A DNA stretch of 64,000 nt. Origin: an uncultured Blautia sp. (GTDB taxonomy: Bacteria > Bacillota > Clostridia > Lachnospirales > Lachnospiraceae). Below the pieces are notes generated by a model that saw nothing but the letters and a program-made list of their open reading frames with translations, searched no databases and was not told the DNA's origin. The DNA lies in contig CALBGI010000079.1 of NCBI GenBank assembly GCA_937893675.1, positions 35,500 through 99,499 of the forward strand, given 5' to 3'. Shown in pieces: positions 42,604 to 52,453 of the stretch. The stretch's first letter is position 1. Each line of letters starts with the position of its first letter. The position numbers were made by a program, and so were the translations under genes.

Positions 42604-42939
42604 TTAGTACACCGGTTTGAACGGCATTTTTTTGATTGCCCTTGCGCTGTTTGCTCCCAGATTCCGGCATTGCCAGAAAGAAGGTGCACACAGTTCAAAT
42701 ACATTTTTTCCTTTTGGAAGACGCTGCATCTGCATGGCAAGACGATTGCCTGTCATTCCGATCCCAGCCCCCAGCATGGACTCCTTTGCGGCCGCATAAG
42801 CCAGCTCGTCCACATCCCCTTCCAGGGAGAGCACCTGGTAAAGAACGCCTTCCTCCTCAATTCCTGCACAAACTTCCCGAAGCAGATCCTCATCCGGTTC
42901 CCGGCAGTAAATGATAATAGATGGTTTATTTACGACCAC
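42604..42939 (-). CDS. pduH: PduH: diol dehydratase reactivase small subunit
   Basis: 111 residues, matching the DdrB/PduH family (KPSIIIYCREPD at the start, ESMLGAGIGMTGNRLAMQMQRLP in the middle, ending in the NSARAIKKMPFK segment). With PduG it swaps damaged cobalamin out of the diol dehydratase. It starts two bases after the pduG stop. Confidence 0.9.
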   Translation of the reverse strand: MVVNKPSIIIYCREPDEDLLREVCAGIEEEGVLYQVLSLEGDVDELAYAAAKESMLGAGIGMTGNRLAMQMQRLPKGKNVFELCAPSFWQCRNLGANSARAIKKMPFKPVY

Positions 42940-42941
42940 GC

Positions 42942-44762
42942 TTATCCCTCCCTGCTTCCCAGATAGGACATCAAAAGTCCTGTGGCCACGGCGTTTCGGG
43001 GACCTTCCGTTCCTCGGATATTACCTCGTCCGCAGACAATACGGTAATCTGCCAGTACCTCCATGAGCATCTCCGGAATCTCAAAATCCTCCGCAGAACC
43101 GCCCACCAGAACCACGTTGGGAATCTTTTTAAGATCATGGTCCGGCGCTACTTTCTGGAGCGCCCGCAAAGCGTTTCTCACAAACACCTTTTTCTTGGCG
43201 TCTCTTCGCACCTCCAAAATGCGCTCCATAGGAATATCCTCCTCTATCTTGAGAAGCTTTCCCGGAGCCAGAAGCACTACATGACCATAATATCTTGGAT
43301 CAATAGAGTCCTCGAAAAACTGCATTGCGCCGTTTTCCAGTCTCATGTGGAAAAGGCTTTCTACCTTTCCCAGGGGGTATCGTTTAATCTGCTCTGCCGT
43401 TGTCCGGCTGTGCAGTCCAAGCTCGGTCTGGATCAGCATGGAAACCAGCTCGCCCGCACCGGCCTGATGGGTGGTGCGCACTGTGCCGTCCGCTTCCAGT
43501 ACAGCCGCGTCCGTGGAGCCGCCGCCCATGTCAAGAATAGCAAGGGGAAGCTTTGTTCCTGGTGTCGTCATCGCTCCAAGGGAAGCCATAACGGCCTCCA
43601 CCCCGGCCACAACCGCTTTTACGTGAAGCTCCTCTTCCAGCCTTGCTGCGATCTGCTGCATGGGAAGCTGCTGGGTTTTTACCATGGCAGCAATGCCAAC
43701 GGCTTTTTCCATACAGGTCTCCCCGGCAAGGGAACCGGAAATCTCCACCGGCGCCAGAGTGTCCACTGCCAGAATATCCGTAATGCGGATATCGTTGTTC
43801 TGCGCTTTGCTCACATCCGCCATCCCGGCTTTGATGCGCGTCAGCATATTGCCCACGTTTGTCTCTCGCTGACCGTCAATGTCACGGATCTCACCGGCCG
43901 CTGCCAAGGCATCCATGATCTTGTCCGCGCCGGCGTCAATATTTATCTGTAAGTCTTTCTCACCGTGGAAGGTAATTTCCCCGGCAGGAAGAACATTTTC
44001 TCGAATGTTGCCGTGAGGTGTTCGGATGACCACCGCACTTCGTTTGCCTACCAGACTCTTGGCAATGGGTGTCACTGCCTTGGTCTCGTCTGCGTTTAAG
44101 TTCAAAAGCGTTGCGATCCCGTATGGATTGGACAGCATCCGAATGCTGCTTCCCGGCAGCGCCACCTCGATGGCCGCCGTCTTTCCCTCCGGAATCCTGC
44201 TGATATGACGTACCTCATCCACAATGGGCATGGCCTTTGTGAGACGATTTTCCACAAGCACTGCCTCATCCGCCTGCAGGATCAGCCCGCGCACGTCAAG
44301 CTCCGGCAAAAACTGATTCAGCCGCGCCGCCACTTCCTCGTAGGAAAATTTGCTGGCTGCCGCCACAATGTAGGGTACTCCCGGCTTTCCCTTCCAGATA
44401 TTCTCCAGAAACAAAAGCTCGCCCACAGCCTCCCCGGCGCCTGCCGGAGTGGAGGGGTTATGTCCGATCATGGAGGACTCTGTGATAATGGTCTCCGTGA
44501 TCGTCTCCATGGCGGTGTCCCCGATGACCGGAGCTGCCTCATTGAGGCGCACCAGATCAAGGGCGCTTAAGGGAAGCCGGATCTTATCCATCGCCTCCTC
44601 CAGAGCCGCCTTGATTCCCAGAACGTTGGGAAGGGTTCCCTTGGTTCCGGTTGTCATACGGGAAGCGCCGGAAAGAAAACGGAATGTTCCGTTTTCTTCC
44701 ACGCCGCCGATACATACTTCAGTTGTGGAATTTCCTATATCAACACCTGCGATCAGTCTCAA
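42942..44762 (-). CDS. pduG: PduG: diol dehydratase reactivase large subunit
   Basis: 606 residues, DdrA/PduG family, an actin/Hsp70-like ATPase: RLIAGVDIGNSTTEVCIG at the N-terminus, ILDMGGGSTDAAVLE near 430 and VVLVGGSAEDFEIPE near 565. It works with PduH to reactivate cobalamin-inactivated diol dehydratase in an ATP-dependent way. The start overlaps pduE by 4 bases. Confidence 0.95.
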   Translation of the reverse strand: MRLIAGVDIGNSTTEVCIGGVEENGTFRFLSGASRMTTGTKGTLPNVLGIKAALEEAMDKIRLPLSALDLVRLNEAAPVIGDTAMETITETIITESSMIGHNPSTPAGAGEAVGELLFLENIWKGKPGVPYIVAAASKFSYEEVAARLNQFLPELDVRGLILQADEAVLVENRLTKAMPIVDEVRHISRIPEGKTAAIEVALPGSSIRMLSNPYGIATLLNLNADETKAVTPIAKSLVGKRSAVVIRTPHGNIRENVLPAGEITFHGEKDLQINIDAGADKIMDALAAAGEIRDIDGQRETNVGNMLTRIKAGMADVSKAQNNDIRITDILAVDTLAPVEISGSLAGETCMEKAVGIAAMVKTQQLPMQQIAARLEEELHVKAVVAGVEAVMASLGAMTTPGTKLPLAILDMGGGSTDAAVLEADGTVRTTHQAGAGELVSMLIQTELGLHSRTTAEQIKRYPLGKVESLFHMRLENGAMQFFEDSIDPRYYGHVVLLAPGKLLKIEEDIPMERILEVRRDAKKKVFVRNALRALQKVAPDHDLKKIPNVVLVGGSAEDFEIPEMLMEVLADYRIVCGRGNIRGTEGPRNAVATGLLMSYLGSREG

Positions 44763-45154
44763 AGAAGAATTCCCCTTTTTTCATAAATCTCTGCTGCTTC
44801 CAGAACCAGCTTCGCACAATGCGGCGCCTGGTATTTTTCCAGAAGCTCCTTCGCCATCAGTACCAGCTCGTTTTTGGTGGAACGGTTGGGGCGAAGCTTG
44901 TTGTACATGTTCAAAATCACGTCATCCGGCACGTTCACGAGCTCTGCAGCCCGCTCAAAATTCGCTTCCATGGGAGGATTGTCCGCCTCAGAAGCTACCT
45001 GGCCCTGACGCTTCAGCATTTCGGAAGAAATCTTGATATCTTCCGCGGTTACATTGCCGCGCTTTACCTCGTCCAGCGTGATCTCAGAGAGCTTTTTGCC
45101 AGTCTTGGAGGTAATGGTGTCGGCCTCGTTCTGTCCTAAAGGATATCTGCTCAT
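44759..45154 (-). CDS. pduE: PduE: propanediol dehydratase small subunit
   Basis: About 131 residues of the diol/glycerol dehydratase small-subunit family (YPLGQNEAD, ITLDEVKRGNVTAEDIKIS, ending with the AAEIYEKRGILL tail). The ATG at 45154 has GGGAGGG 7 bases upstream and overlaps the pduD stop as ATGA, so it is preferred over 45169. Third subunit of the B12-dependent enzyme. Confidence 0.93.
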   Translation of the reverse strand: MSRYPLGQNEADTITSKTGKKLSEITLDEVKRGNVTAEDIKISSEMLKRQGQVASEADNPPMEANFERAAELVNVPDDVILNMYNKLRPNRSTKNELVLMAKELLEKYQAPHCAKLVLEAAEIYEKRGILL

Positions 45155-45834
45155 CTTCTGCCCTCCCATTCAATGATTCCCATTTCCGGGTCAAGCTGCT
45201 CTGTCTCCACAATGTGCATGAGCGCTGCCTTTACCTGGAATTTTGCGCGAACCATAGGGTCGTTTGTGCACTCAATGGGAGTTACCTTCTCGCCCTTCAC
45301 ATATTTTGCAGCATTTCTGCCGATCTTGCGGTAGGTATCCAGATCCATCAGAGGTGCCTGTGGAAACAGCTCCAGATTGGACAGCGGATACAGATCCTTC
45401 TGGTGGATCACCGTGGTTCCCTTGGACTGGATGCCAACGCCGATGCCGGAACCGGAAAGCTTCGCAGCCTCCAGCGCCATAAAGCATACGTCTGAGGTGT
45501 CCAGAATCTTCACCACGCGGGAAACCATTCCTTCCTCCTCAATCCCTGCCTTTACATTGCGAAGCACCTCATCCAGAGGAATTCCGCCCATAGTGGCATT
45601 GATCTCCGTCTGAAAAGCCGCGCCCACGCCGATGACCACTTCTTTGGGATTGGTTCCCTGCGCTGCCTTCGGACTTCCTGCATAAGAGCGTTTGGGACGC
45701 ATTCTCGTTCTGCCCGCCATGCTCTGCGGCTGATCGGGCGTCTGTTTCTGTACTGTGGGCTGTGCGCCGTTCTGGTGCAACTGCTCCACAACCGCCTGGG
45801 TAATGGCACGAATCAGTTGTTCATTCACTTCCAT
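45151..45834 (-). CDS. pduD: PduD: propanediol dehydratase medium subunit with encapsulation peptide
   Basis: 227 residues. The first 20 residues (EVNEQLIRAITQAVVEQL) form an amphipathic helix of the microcompartment-targeting type, followed by a Gln/Pro/Arg-rich linker. The catalytic-subunit domain starts near KEVVIGVGAAFQTEINATM. Family features are GIGVGIQSKGTTVIHQ and PLMDLDTYRKIGRNAAKY. It forms the alpha2beta2gamma2 diol dehydratase with PduC and PduE and brings the complex into the shell lumen. Confidence 0.94.
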   Translation of the reverse strand: MEVNEQLIRAITQAVVEQLHQNGAQPTVQKQTPDQPQSMAGRTRMRPKRSYAGSPKAAQGTNPKEVVIGVGAAFQTEINATMGGIPLDEVLRNVKAGIEEEGMVSRVVKILDTSDVCFMALEAAKLSGSGIGVGIQSKGTTVIHQKDLYPLSNLELFPQAPLMDLDTYRKIGRNAAKYVKGEKVTPIECTNDPMVRAKFQVKAALMHIVETEQLDPEMGIIEWEGRR

Positions 45835-45845
45835 AGCACAGCCTC

Positions 45846-47510
45846 CTAAAATTCATTTACATTGATCCTGTGAGGAATTGCCTTGATTTCCTCCCAGCGT
45901 TTTCCGGTTACACGATAGCCCGTTCCAGGCCCCATGTAATCGTTGGGTGTGTTCACACCGGACATTACCTGGAAGTTTTCGTCCAGGATTGCCGCCGTGT
46001 GCATATAGTCTCCGATGACACGCTGCTTCAGCATGTTGAGCACGCTCTGTGCAAGCTCCACAAATCCGCTTTCTGCCAGGGCCTTTACCACATCAATTCC
46101 GGTGACGCCCCGCTTCATCAGATCGTCCGCCGCCATGATATCGGAAGCCGCGTCACGGTTTAAGGTATCCTTGCTTCCGTGGGCGTAGGTCACTGCCTCC
46201 ACCTGCTCGTCTGTGATCTCCGTGAGACCAAGATATTTGAAGACTGCCTGCACGGCTTTTCCTGCCTCCCGGCGAACCCGGATAACTTCCTCTTCTGTCA
46301 CTGGACGAAGACCGCCGTCTACCTGCATATCACGCTGCATGACATTGTAGTCATCAAAATCTTCCGCATCAAAGTTGGAACCGGCAAACATGTTGTCGTA
46401 ATTTGGCTCTGCCGCATAGCCGGAGAAGATAAAATCGGTTCCCGGCATGAACTGAAGCATAGTTCTCGCCGTGCGGCGCATGTCGGAGTTGGAAAAGCTC
46501 TGGTCGTTGGAGGATGCACATTCCAAGCCCAGGAGAGCAGCCACCAGGTTCTCTCCGATCACCTCACGGATTCCCGCAGGCACGCCTGCCGCAACACCGA
46601 TACAGCTTACGGAACCGTTCTGGATTCCCTGACTTCCGGCACCCTTTGTCACATAGAGACAGCGGCATTCCAGATAAAGCATGGATTTGCTCTCGCTGCT
46701 TCCCATAAGCACCTCGCTTCCGGCACCGGATGTAAAACGTACCTTCAGTCCCCTGGAAGCGTATGCGGAATTTAAAAACGCTTTGGAATAGGGAGTATCA
46801 TCTCCGTCGATAAATACTTTTTCCGTACCATATACGGAAAGAGTTTCCGCATAGGTGGTAAAGCCACGGATACCAAGCTCCAGCTCTGTCGCTTCTTCTG
46901 CGGAACACTGGGTCAGCACACCTTTTCTTCCTGCCTGAGAACCGATGAGCAGTGCAATGGCGCTAAGAGGCGCATATCTTGCAACACCCATGGTGGTCTC
47001 CTCCTCAGAGAAGCCTCGCAGTGCGCCCTCTGCCGCATCTGCTGCGATCTGCACCGGGTCGTCCTTCAGATTGGTAATGTGCGCCTGGTTGCCAGGAATC
47101 CTTCTGGCGCGCATCTTCTGCATTCCCATCATCATCTCAACAACGTTCAGATGATTGATGACCTCCGCCATCTTCGCTGGGGTGATACCGGACACGATCT
47201 CCAGGATCTCCTTGCGGGATGTATGGATATCCACGATCCTGCGGGCAATTTCCAGAGAGGGAACTGCCATGGATGCCTCCGTACGGTCAATACGGATCGC
47301 ATAATCCGCGATAAACTGGTCAAGGAAATCAAAATCTCCCCGCTGTTTGCCGTCCAGCTCCGTGATGATTCCGTTTTCTACACGGACAGAAGGCTTTGGA
47401 TCATAAGGACTGTGCATTGCCACAAATCCCATTTCCGGCCATTCGTCAATGAACCCGTCCTTGTTGACTGCCCTTCTGTCCAAGGTTTCAATTCGTTTTG
47501 ATCTTTTCAT
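45846..47510 (-). CDS. pduC: PduC: propanediol dehydratase large subunit (adenosylcobalamin)
   Basis: About 554 residues, nearly the full length of PduC/DhaB. It begins KRSKRIETLDRRAVNKDGFI, which is the family start, and includes RRIVDIHTSREILEI-like and QRDMQVDGGLRP segments of the substrate TIM barrel. It converts 1,2-propanediol to propionaldehyde by radical chemistry. ATG 47510 with AAGGGTG upstream is preferred to the in-frame GTG at 47519. Confidence 0.95.
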   Translation of the reverse strand: MKRSKRIETLDRRAVNKDGFIDEWPEMGFVAMHSPYDPKPSVRVENGIITELDGKQRGDFDFLDQFIADYAIRIDRTEASMAVPSLEIARRIVDIHTSRKEILEIVSGITPAKMAEVINHLNVVEMMMGMQKMRARRIPGNQAHITNLKDDPVQIAADAAEGALRGFSEEETTMGVARYAPLSAIALLIGSQAGRKGVLTQCSAEEATELELGIRGFTTYAETLSVYGTEKVFIDGDDTPYSKAFLNSAYASRGLKVRFTSGAGSEVLMGSSESKSMLYLECRCLYVTKGAGSQGIQNGSVSCIGVAAGVPAGIREVIGENLVAALLGLECASSNDQSFSNSDMRRTARTMLQFMPGTDFIFSGYAAEPNYDNMFAGSNFDAEDFDDYNVMQRDMQVDGGLRPVTEEEVIRVRREAGKAVQAVFKYLGLTEITDEQVEAVTYAHGSKDTLNRDAASDIMAADDLMKRGVTGIDVVKALAESGFVELAQSVLNMLKQRVIGDYMHTAAILDENFQVMSGVNTPNDYMGPGTGYRVTGKRWEEIKAIPHRINVNEF

Positions 47511-47541
47511 ATCTTTCACCCTTTTCCCTTCGGGGAATCCA

Positions 47542-48693
47542 TCAGAAAGACCACAGCTTTGTGTAAATCTTTACAATGTCTTCCTTGGTGGGAACTCTCG
47601 GATTTTTTTCTGTACACGCATCTGCAAGCGCCGCCTCTGCCATCTTGTCCACAGCTGCAAAATATGCATCCGGTGTAATGGTTTTCATCTCCTGTATGGT
47701 GAGCGGAATGTTCATCTCTTTCTGCATGAACTGAATCCAGTTCACCAGGGAGCGCACGCTCATCACCTTGTTGTAATTGCTCAGTCCAAGGATATGGGCA
47801 ATGTTGGAGTAGCGCTTCACTGCCGGAAGATATTCCTTCTGGCTTCTGCTGTGCTTGTTGATATCCGCGTTGAACTCCACTACGTGCGGCAGCAGCATGG
47901 CGTTTGCTCTTCCATGTGGAATGTGGAACACAGCTCCCAGCTGGTGCGCCATACTGTGGGTAATGCCAAGTCCCGCCGTATTGAACGAAAGTCCGGCAAG
48001 ACAGGATGCCACATGCATTTTCTGGCGGGCGTGCATATCGTTTCCGTCCAGGTAAGCGCGAAGAAGAAATACTCCGCAGATTTCAATGGACTTTTCTGCC
48101 AGAGCCGCGGAAAATTCATTGTGATCCACGCTCACGTAGGATTCCAGCGCATGGGTGAACACATCCATGCCGGTGTCCGCTGTGATCGCAGGCGGCACAC
48201 TTTTTACCAGCTCTGCATCAAGAATCGCCTCATCTGCAGTCAGGGCATCGGATACCAGAGGGTATTTCACTTTGGCCTCCGTGTCATTTACTACAGCAAA
48301 AGAGGTTACCTCAGAACCGGTGCCGCTGGTGGTCGGAATCGCGATCAGCCCTACATGCCCGTAATTGTTGATCTTCAGGGCAAATTCCCGGATTGCCTTG
48401 GAGGAATCAATCGCAGATCCTCCGCCCACAGCCACGATTGCCTCCGGCTGATAGGACAGGAATTTTTTTACCCCTTCTGCGATCTTGTCCACCGGCGCGT
48501 CCGGAACCACATCCTGAAAAATGTCGTAAGCAATGTCACCGCGGGTCAACGGCTCTGTGATCAGATCGATCATTTTGCTCTGCACCACAAAAGGATCGGT
48601 AATGATCAGAACCCTTTTGTAGGGAAGCTCCCTGAGCCTGCTCAGAGCGTTTTCGCCAAAATGGATGGCTGTTTTCATCTCAAATGTCTTCAT
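47542..48693 (-). CDS. pduQ: PduQ-like iron-containing 1-propanol dehydrogenase
   Basis: About 383 residues, iron-dependent alcohol dehydrogenase family (group III). NAD-binding VGGGSAIDSSKA, the metal-site segments TGMDVFTHALESYVS and GITHSMAHQLGAVFHIPHGRANA, ending KEDIVKIYTKLW. It regenerates NAD+ inside the compartment by reducing propionaldehyde to propanol, or lactaldehyde to propanediol. AAGGAG precedes the ATG at 48693; the in-frame start at 48738 overlaps the regulator gene. Confidence 0.9.
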   Translation of the reverse strand: MKTFEMKTAIHFGENALSRLRELPYKRVLIITDPFVVQSKMIDLITEPLTRGDIAYDIFQDVVPDAPVDKIAEGVKKFLSYQPEAIVAVGGGSAIDSSKAIREFALKINNYGHVGLIAIPTTSGTGSEVTSFAVVNDTEAKVKYPLVSDALTADEAILDAELVKSVPPAITADTGMDVFTHALESYVSVDHNEFSAALAEKSIEICGVFLLRAYLDGNDMHARQKMHVASCLAGLSFNTAGLGITHSMAHQLGAVFHIPHGRANAMLLPHVVEFNADINKHSRSQKEYLPAVKRYSNIAHILGLSNYNKVMSVRSLVNWIQFMQKEMNIPLTIQEMKTITPDAYFAAVDKMAEAALADACTEKNPRVPTKEDIVKIYTKLWSF

Positions 48694-48734
48694 AATATAA
48701 GACGCTCCTTTTTTGCGGTCGCAAAACGTTCGTT

Positions 48735-49502
48735 TCAACGGTTTGGATAAAGACAGGTAATGCTCATATCCTCAAAACAGCGCAGCCATTTTTCCGAGGG
48801 ACGAACGTCTGTAACGATCACATCCACATCCCGCAGCTTTCCGGCAATGGAAAATGCGGTCTGGTCAAATTTTGTACTGTCAAGCACCAGGATCTTTTCT
48901 CTTGCGGAAGCGATCATGCTTCTCTTCGTAGACCCAAAGGCCTCCTGGGATTCCATGATCCCTCTCCCGAAATCCAGTGCCTTACAGGAAAAAATAACTT
49001 TGTCCACATAGCAGGAACGAATGGCTTCCTCTGTCCGGGAGCCAAGAAACGCCAGATAGCCTTCCTTCATCTCTCCGCCGGTGGAAATGATATTCCATCC
49101 GGACACGTCGGAAAGCTCCAGAATGATCTCCACGGAGTTCGTCACTACCGTGAGCTGTTCTTTTTCCTTGAGTGCTTTTGCCACAAACACAGCCGTGGTG
49201 CTGGCATCCAGAAAAATATGCTCGCCTTCCTTCACCAGGGAGGCCACGATCTCTGCCATCTTCTGTTTTCCTGCTACATTTTGATTTTTACGGATATTAA
49301 AAGGCAGGTCAATGCTCAAATCTTCCCGGATAACCGCGCCTCCATAGCTCTTGGTGGCAAGACCTTCTTTTTCCAGTTTGTCCAGGTCACGGCGGATCGT
49401 TTCCTCAGAAACATCATAAAGCTGGCTGAGTTCACTGACTACAACCCGCTTTTCTGCCTGTAATTTTTCGAGAATCCTGTTTCGTCTCTCCAGTGCAAGC
49501 AT
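48735..49502 (-). CDS. DeoR family transcriptional regulator of the microcompartment operon
   Basis: 255 residues. The N-terminal winged helix reads RRNRILEKLQAEKRVVVSEL with the DeoR signature LYDVSEETIRRDLDKLEKEGLATKSYGGAV; the C-terminal half is the DeoRC sugar-phosphate-sensing domain (FLDASTTAVFVAKALKEKEQ, IISTGGEMKEGYLAFLG). It sits inside the operon, so it is probably an autoregulator responding to fuculose-1-phosphate or a related metabolite. Confidence 0.9.
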   Translation of the reverse strand: MLALERRNRILEKLQAEKRVVVSELSQLYDVSEETIRRDLDKLEKEGLATKSYGGAVIREDLSIDLPFNIRKNQNVAGKQKMAEIVASLVKEGEHIFLDASTTAVFVAKALKEKEQLTVVTNSVEIILELSDVSGWNIISTGGEMKEGYLAFLGSRTEEAIRSCYVDKVIFSCKALDFGRGIMESQEAFGSTKRSMIASAREKILVLDSTKFDQTAFSIAGKLRDVDVIVTDVRPSEKWLRCFEDMSITCLYPNR

Positions 49503-49525
49503 TCCTACTGCCTCCTTTGCTGCCC

Positions 49526-50074
49526 TTACAGGATGGAATCGATCATCCGTTTATCCGGGTGTGCAATGACAGAGGAATCCAGGTACATACCTTTTTCCCC
49601 TACCAGTTCTTTCGCACGGGCAATAGAAGCCTCTACCGCAGATACTTCTCCGGTAAGCAGCATATAAGATTTTCCGCACATTCCCTTGGCAATACGAAGC
49701 TCGATCAGGTCTACGATCGCAGTCTTTGCTGCCTGGTCCGCTGCCTCGATAATGGAAGCGGCATCGTAGGTCTCCAGGATTCCAAGTGCGCTGATGCTCT
49801 CCACCTGGGTAGTTCCGTAAATTGCCGGGAAAATGGATTCATGAGGATTGCCAAGCACAAAGCTGTCAATGCACTTATCCTCATATGTAGTTACTGCTGT
49901 ATCAACCGCAGCCTTTACCGCACTCAGATCACCGGTAATAATTGCAATATATTTGCCGGGACATACGGTCTGGGCTTCGACAATCTCAACCTCAGACGTC
50001 TTCACCATGGCATCTGCCGCAGTGATTCCCGTGGCGGTTGTCTTAAATTCAATCATGCCGATTGCTTTACTCAT
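49526..50074 (-). CDS. pduT: PduT: tandem BMC-domain shell protein with Fe-S cysteine
   Basis: 182 residues with two BMC domains (SKAIGMIEFKTTATGITAADAM and SALGILETYDAASIIEAAD), forming a trimeric shell tile. Counting from the ATG at 50074, the cysteine in VCPGKYIAII is residue 38, the pore [4Fe-4S] position of PduT. It pairs with PduS, encoded immediately upstream, to move electrons across the shell. It is the only tandem BMC protein in this operon. Confidence 0.93.
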   Translation of the reverse strand: MSKAIGMIEFKTTATGITAADAMVKTSEVEIVEAQTVCPGKYIAIITGDLSAVKAAVDTAVTTYEDKCIDSFVLGNPHESIFPAIYGTTQVESISALGILETYDAASIIEAADQAAKTAIVDLIELRIAKGMCGKSYMLLTGEVSAVEASIARAKELVGEKGMYLDSSVIAHPDKRMIDSIL

Positions 50075-50090
50075 GTTCTGCACGTCCTTT

Positions 50091-51419
50091 CTAATTCTTT
50101 GCAATTACGATGTGGCGGTCAGTTACTTCTGTGACCTTACCGCAGATGGATGCATGAATGCCTACGCTCAAACCGTTCGCCGGTTTTGCGATCATCTGTC
50201 CTCTTGTCACCTGCTCGCCTGCCTTTACAATTGCCTGCGCCGGAGCTCCGATGTGCTGGCTTAAAAGGATGGTCACTTTGGAAACATCCACCAGATTCTC
50301 GTCCATGGGCGCATCTTTGTCATATTTTGTCAATGCCAGACGTGCCATCAGGCGTTCCTCCGGAACCTTACGCAGCTCCCTGGATGGAAGTACTTTCTTT
50401 GGTTCCACTCCCTGAGGAGGACGAATCCCTGCTTTGCGAAGTCCGCCCTTCATATCAGCAAGAAGACTTCTGGGAGCAAGGCTCTGCGGGCAGGAATACA
50501 TCTCGCATACACCGCAGGAACAGCAGAACGCCGCATCCAGATATGGATTCATATCTCTGAAATCCTGGTTGGATGCCGCTCTCATGAAGAGAGCCGGATC
50601 AATGGGATGTCCCAGAGCATTTCTCGGACAAAGATCCGTACAGGTATGGCAATGGCAGCAAATGGATGCTGCTCTCTTTAAATCTATGGAAGAAGAGCGC
50701 TGCTTCTTCATTACAATCACATGTTCTTTTGGAAGAACCAGTATCGCGTTCGTGGTTTTTGTTACCGGCTCAGATCCGCTGCCAATGCGTCCCATCATGG
50801 GGCCGCCCACAAAATATACAGGATCCTTAACCGTCACATTTCCGGCCTGTGCAACCACCTCGTCCAGCGTGCATCCCAGAGGAACACGCACGGTAACCGG
50901 ATTGCTGACTTCTGCTACCACAGACACATATTTATCCGTTACCGGTTTCTGTTTTTCTACTGCACGATACACATTGTACAGGGTTTCTACGTTAAATACT
51001 GCAACCCCCTGCTCAATGGGCAGTCCACCCGGTCTTACAACTCTTCCGGTTGCCTCGTAGATCATGACAACCTCATCCCCCATGGGATACACTTCCTCCA
51101 GAAGATGGATCCGCATTCCCGGGAATTCCTCAATGTGCTGCTGCAGAGCCTTTACCGTCTGAACATAAGATTTTTTGATTCCAATGATGGCCTCAGAAGC
51201 ACCTACTGTCTCCTTAACCATATGGAAGGTTTTCATAATCTCGTACGCGTGACGCTCCAATAACTGTCTGTGTAATTTCAGTAATGGCTCGCACTCCGCA
51301 CAGTTCATGAGAATCGTGTCCGCACGCTCGTCGAGCTTTGCATAGGTTGGAAAACCGGCTCCGCCGGCGCCCGCCACACCATTCTCCTGTATGATTTTCT
51401 GTAATTCTTTGATATCCAT
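50091..51419 (-). CDS. pduS: PduS: RnfC-like cobalamin reductase / electron-transfer subunit
   Basis: About 442 residues with the RnfC-type GVAGAGGAGFPTYAKL flavin/NAD segment near the N-terminus, a SLBB-like middle, two [4Fe-4S] motifs (CCHCHTCTDLCP and CCSCGVCEMYSCP) and a C-terminal barrel-sandwich part (IVKAGEQVTRGQMIAKP). It reduces cob(III)alamin and passes electrons to or from the PduT tile. ATG 51419 with GGAG upstream is preferred to the in-frame 51449. Confidence 0.93.
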   Translation of the reverse strand: MDIKELQKIIQENGVAGAGGAGFPTYAKLDERADTILMNCAECEPLLKLHRQLLERHAYEIMKTFHMVKETVGASEAIIGIKKSYVQTVKALQQHIEEFPGMRIHLLEEVYPMGDEVVMIYEATGRVVRPGGLPIEQGVAVFNVETLYNVYRAVEKQKPVTDKYVSVVAEVSNPVTVRVPLGCTLDEVVAQAGNVTVKDPVYFVGGPMMGRIGSGSEPVTKTTNAILVLPKEHVIVMKKQRSSSIDLKRAASICCHCHTCTDLCPRNALGHPIDPALFMRAASNQDFRDMNPYLDAAFCCSCGVCEMYSCPQSLAPRSLLADMKGGLRKAGIRPPQGVEPKKVLPSRELRKVPEERLMARLALTKYDKDAPMDENLVDVSKVTILLSQHIGAPAQAIVKAGEQVTRGQMIAKPANGLSVGIHASICGKVTEVTDRHIVIAKN

Positions 51420-51423
51420 GGCG

Positions 51424-51690
51424 TTACTCCAATCCTGCGCCGTCATCAATGATGCCTACAATGGCAGCATCTACCGGCGCCGTTTCTACGCCGCAGCCAA
51501 TTCTCGCTGCGCTTCCCTGTGCCACCAATACATATTCGCCGATTCCCGCACCAATGATATCGATTGCGACAATCTGGCTTAGGTCAGCTTTCATATGATG
51601 CACCGGCTCCACGATCATAAATTTATTTCCAATCAGCTTTTCACTCTTCCGCGTGGAAACCACGCTTCCAACAACTTTGCCTACAATCAT
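51424..51690 (-). CDS. pduN: EutN/CcmL (PduN-type) pentameric vertex protein
   Basis: 88 residues of the BMC-P family: MIVGKVVGSVVSTRKSEKL at the start, then GNKFMIVEPVH and the GIGEYVLVAQGSAAR segment. It caps the twelve vertices of the shell. GGAGG sits 5 bases before the ATG at 51690. It overlaps closely with pduS. Confidence 0.92.
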   Translation of the reverse strand: MIVGKVVGSVVSTRKSEKLIGNKFMIVEPVHHMKADLSQIVAIDIIGAGIGEYVLVAQGSAARIGCGVETAPVDAAIVGIIDDGAGLE

Positions 51691-51776
51691 ATGAGCCTCC
51701 GAATAAAATTTTGCATTATCCTCCGATAGGGCTGGAGTAATCATTCGCTCCAGCCCCTGATAGAGGAATCTGCATG

Positions 51777-52430
51777 TTATTTAATGATGGTAACTGTATT
51801 GCCAGTGGCAATTTTTGACGCATTTGCTTCGTCTGTGTCAATGTGCATTTCCAGCGTAAAGCTGTCATCCACACGGATTTTTACATGGTTGAAAATTGTT
51901 CCCCGCTCGTTGTCTGCTCTTACGGAAACAATCTGTCCGTCTGTCACTCCCGCTGCCTGCGCATCCTTCGGAGACATATGAATGTGACGCATTGCCACAA
52001 TACATCCCTCATCCAGATAAATAGCGCCTTTGGGTCCGACAACCGCAATGGGAGCGCTGCCTTTTACATCGCCGGATTCCCGGATAGGAACCTGCATGCC
52101 AAGCTTGATGGCGTCTGTCGCAGATACCTCAACCTGAGATGCCTTGCGCACCGGTCCCAGGATCCGAACGTTCTCGATCGCACGAAGCTTCAGGCCCACA
52201 ATGGTCACGGTCTCATTGGATGCGAACTGTCCGCCCATCAGCTCTTTTTTCTTGGTGAGCTGATATCCCGGTCCAAACAGCGCTTCCACATGTTCCTGCG
52301 TCAGATGGATGTGTCTCGCGGAGACACCAATCGGCACCATGAAACCTTCACCTTTTTCTTCGTTTTTATTGATTGCCTGAATCACCATTCTGGTGATCTG
52401 TTCAATATTGTTTGTTTCCAAGGTCTGCAC
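51777..52430 (-). CDS. pduL: PduL phosphotransacylase with N-terminal encapsulation peptide
   Basis: 217 residues. The N-terminal 20 residues (LETNNIEQITRMVIQAINK) are a predicted amphipathic targeting helix; the catalytic part has the PduL zinc motifs SARHIHL and MRHIHMSP. It converts propionyl-CoA to propionyl phosphate, recycling CoA in the lumen. The start is GTG (52430) or TTG (52421): AGGTAGG lies better placed for the TTG. No ATG occurs before residue 15, inside the helix. Confidence 0.92.
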   Translation of the reverse strand: MQTLETNNIEQITRMVIQAINKNEEKGEGFMVPIGVSARHIHLTQEHVEALFGPGYQLTKKKELMGGQFASNETVTIVGLKLRAIENVRILGPVRKASQVEVSATDAIKLGMQVPIRESGDVKGSAPIAVVGPKGAIYLDEGCIVAMRHIHMSPKDAQAAGVTDGQIVSVRADNERGTIFNHVKIRVDDSFTLEMHIDTDEANASKIATGNTVTIIK

Positions 52431-52453
52431 CTACCTTCCTATATGGTTTCTCC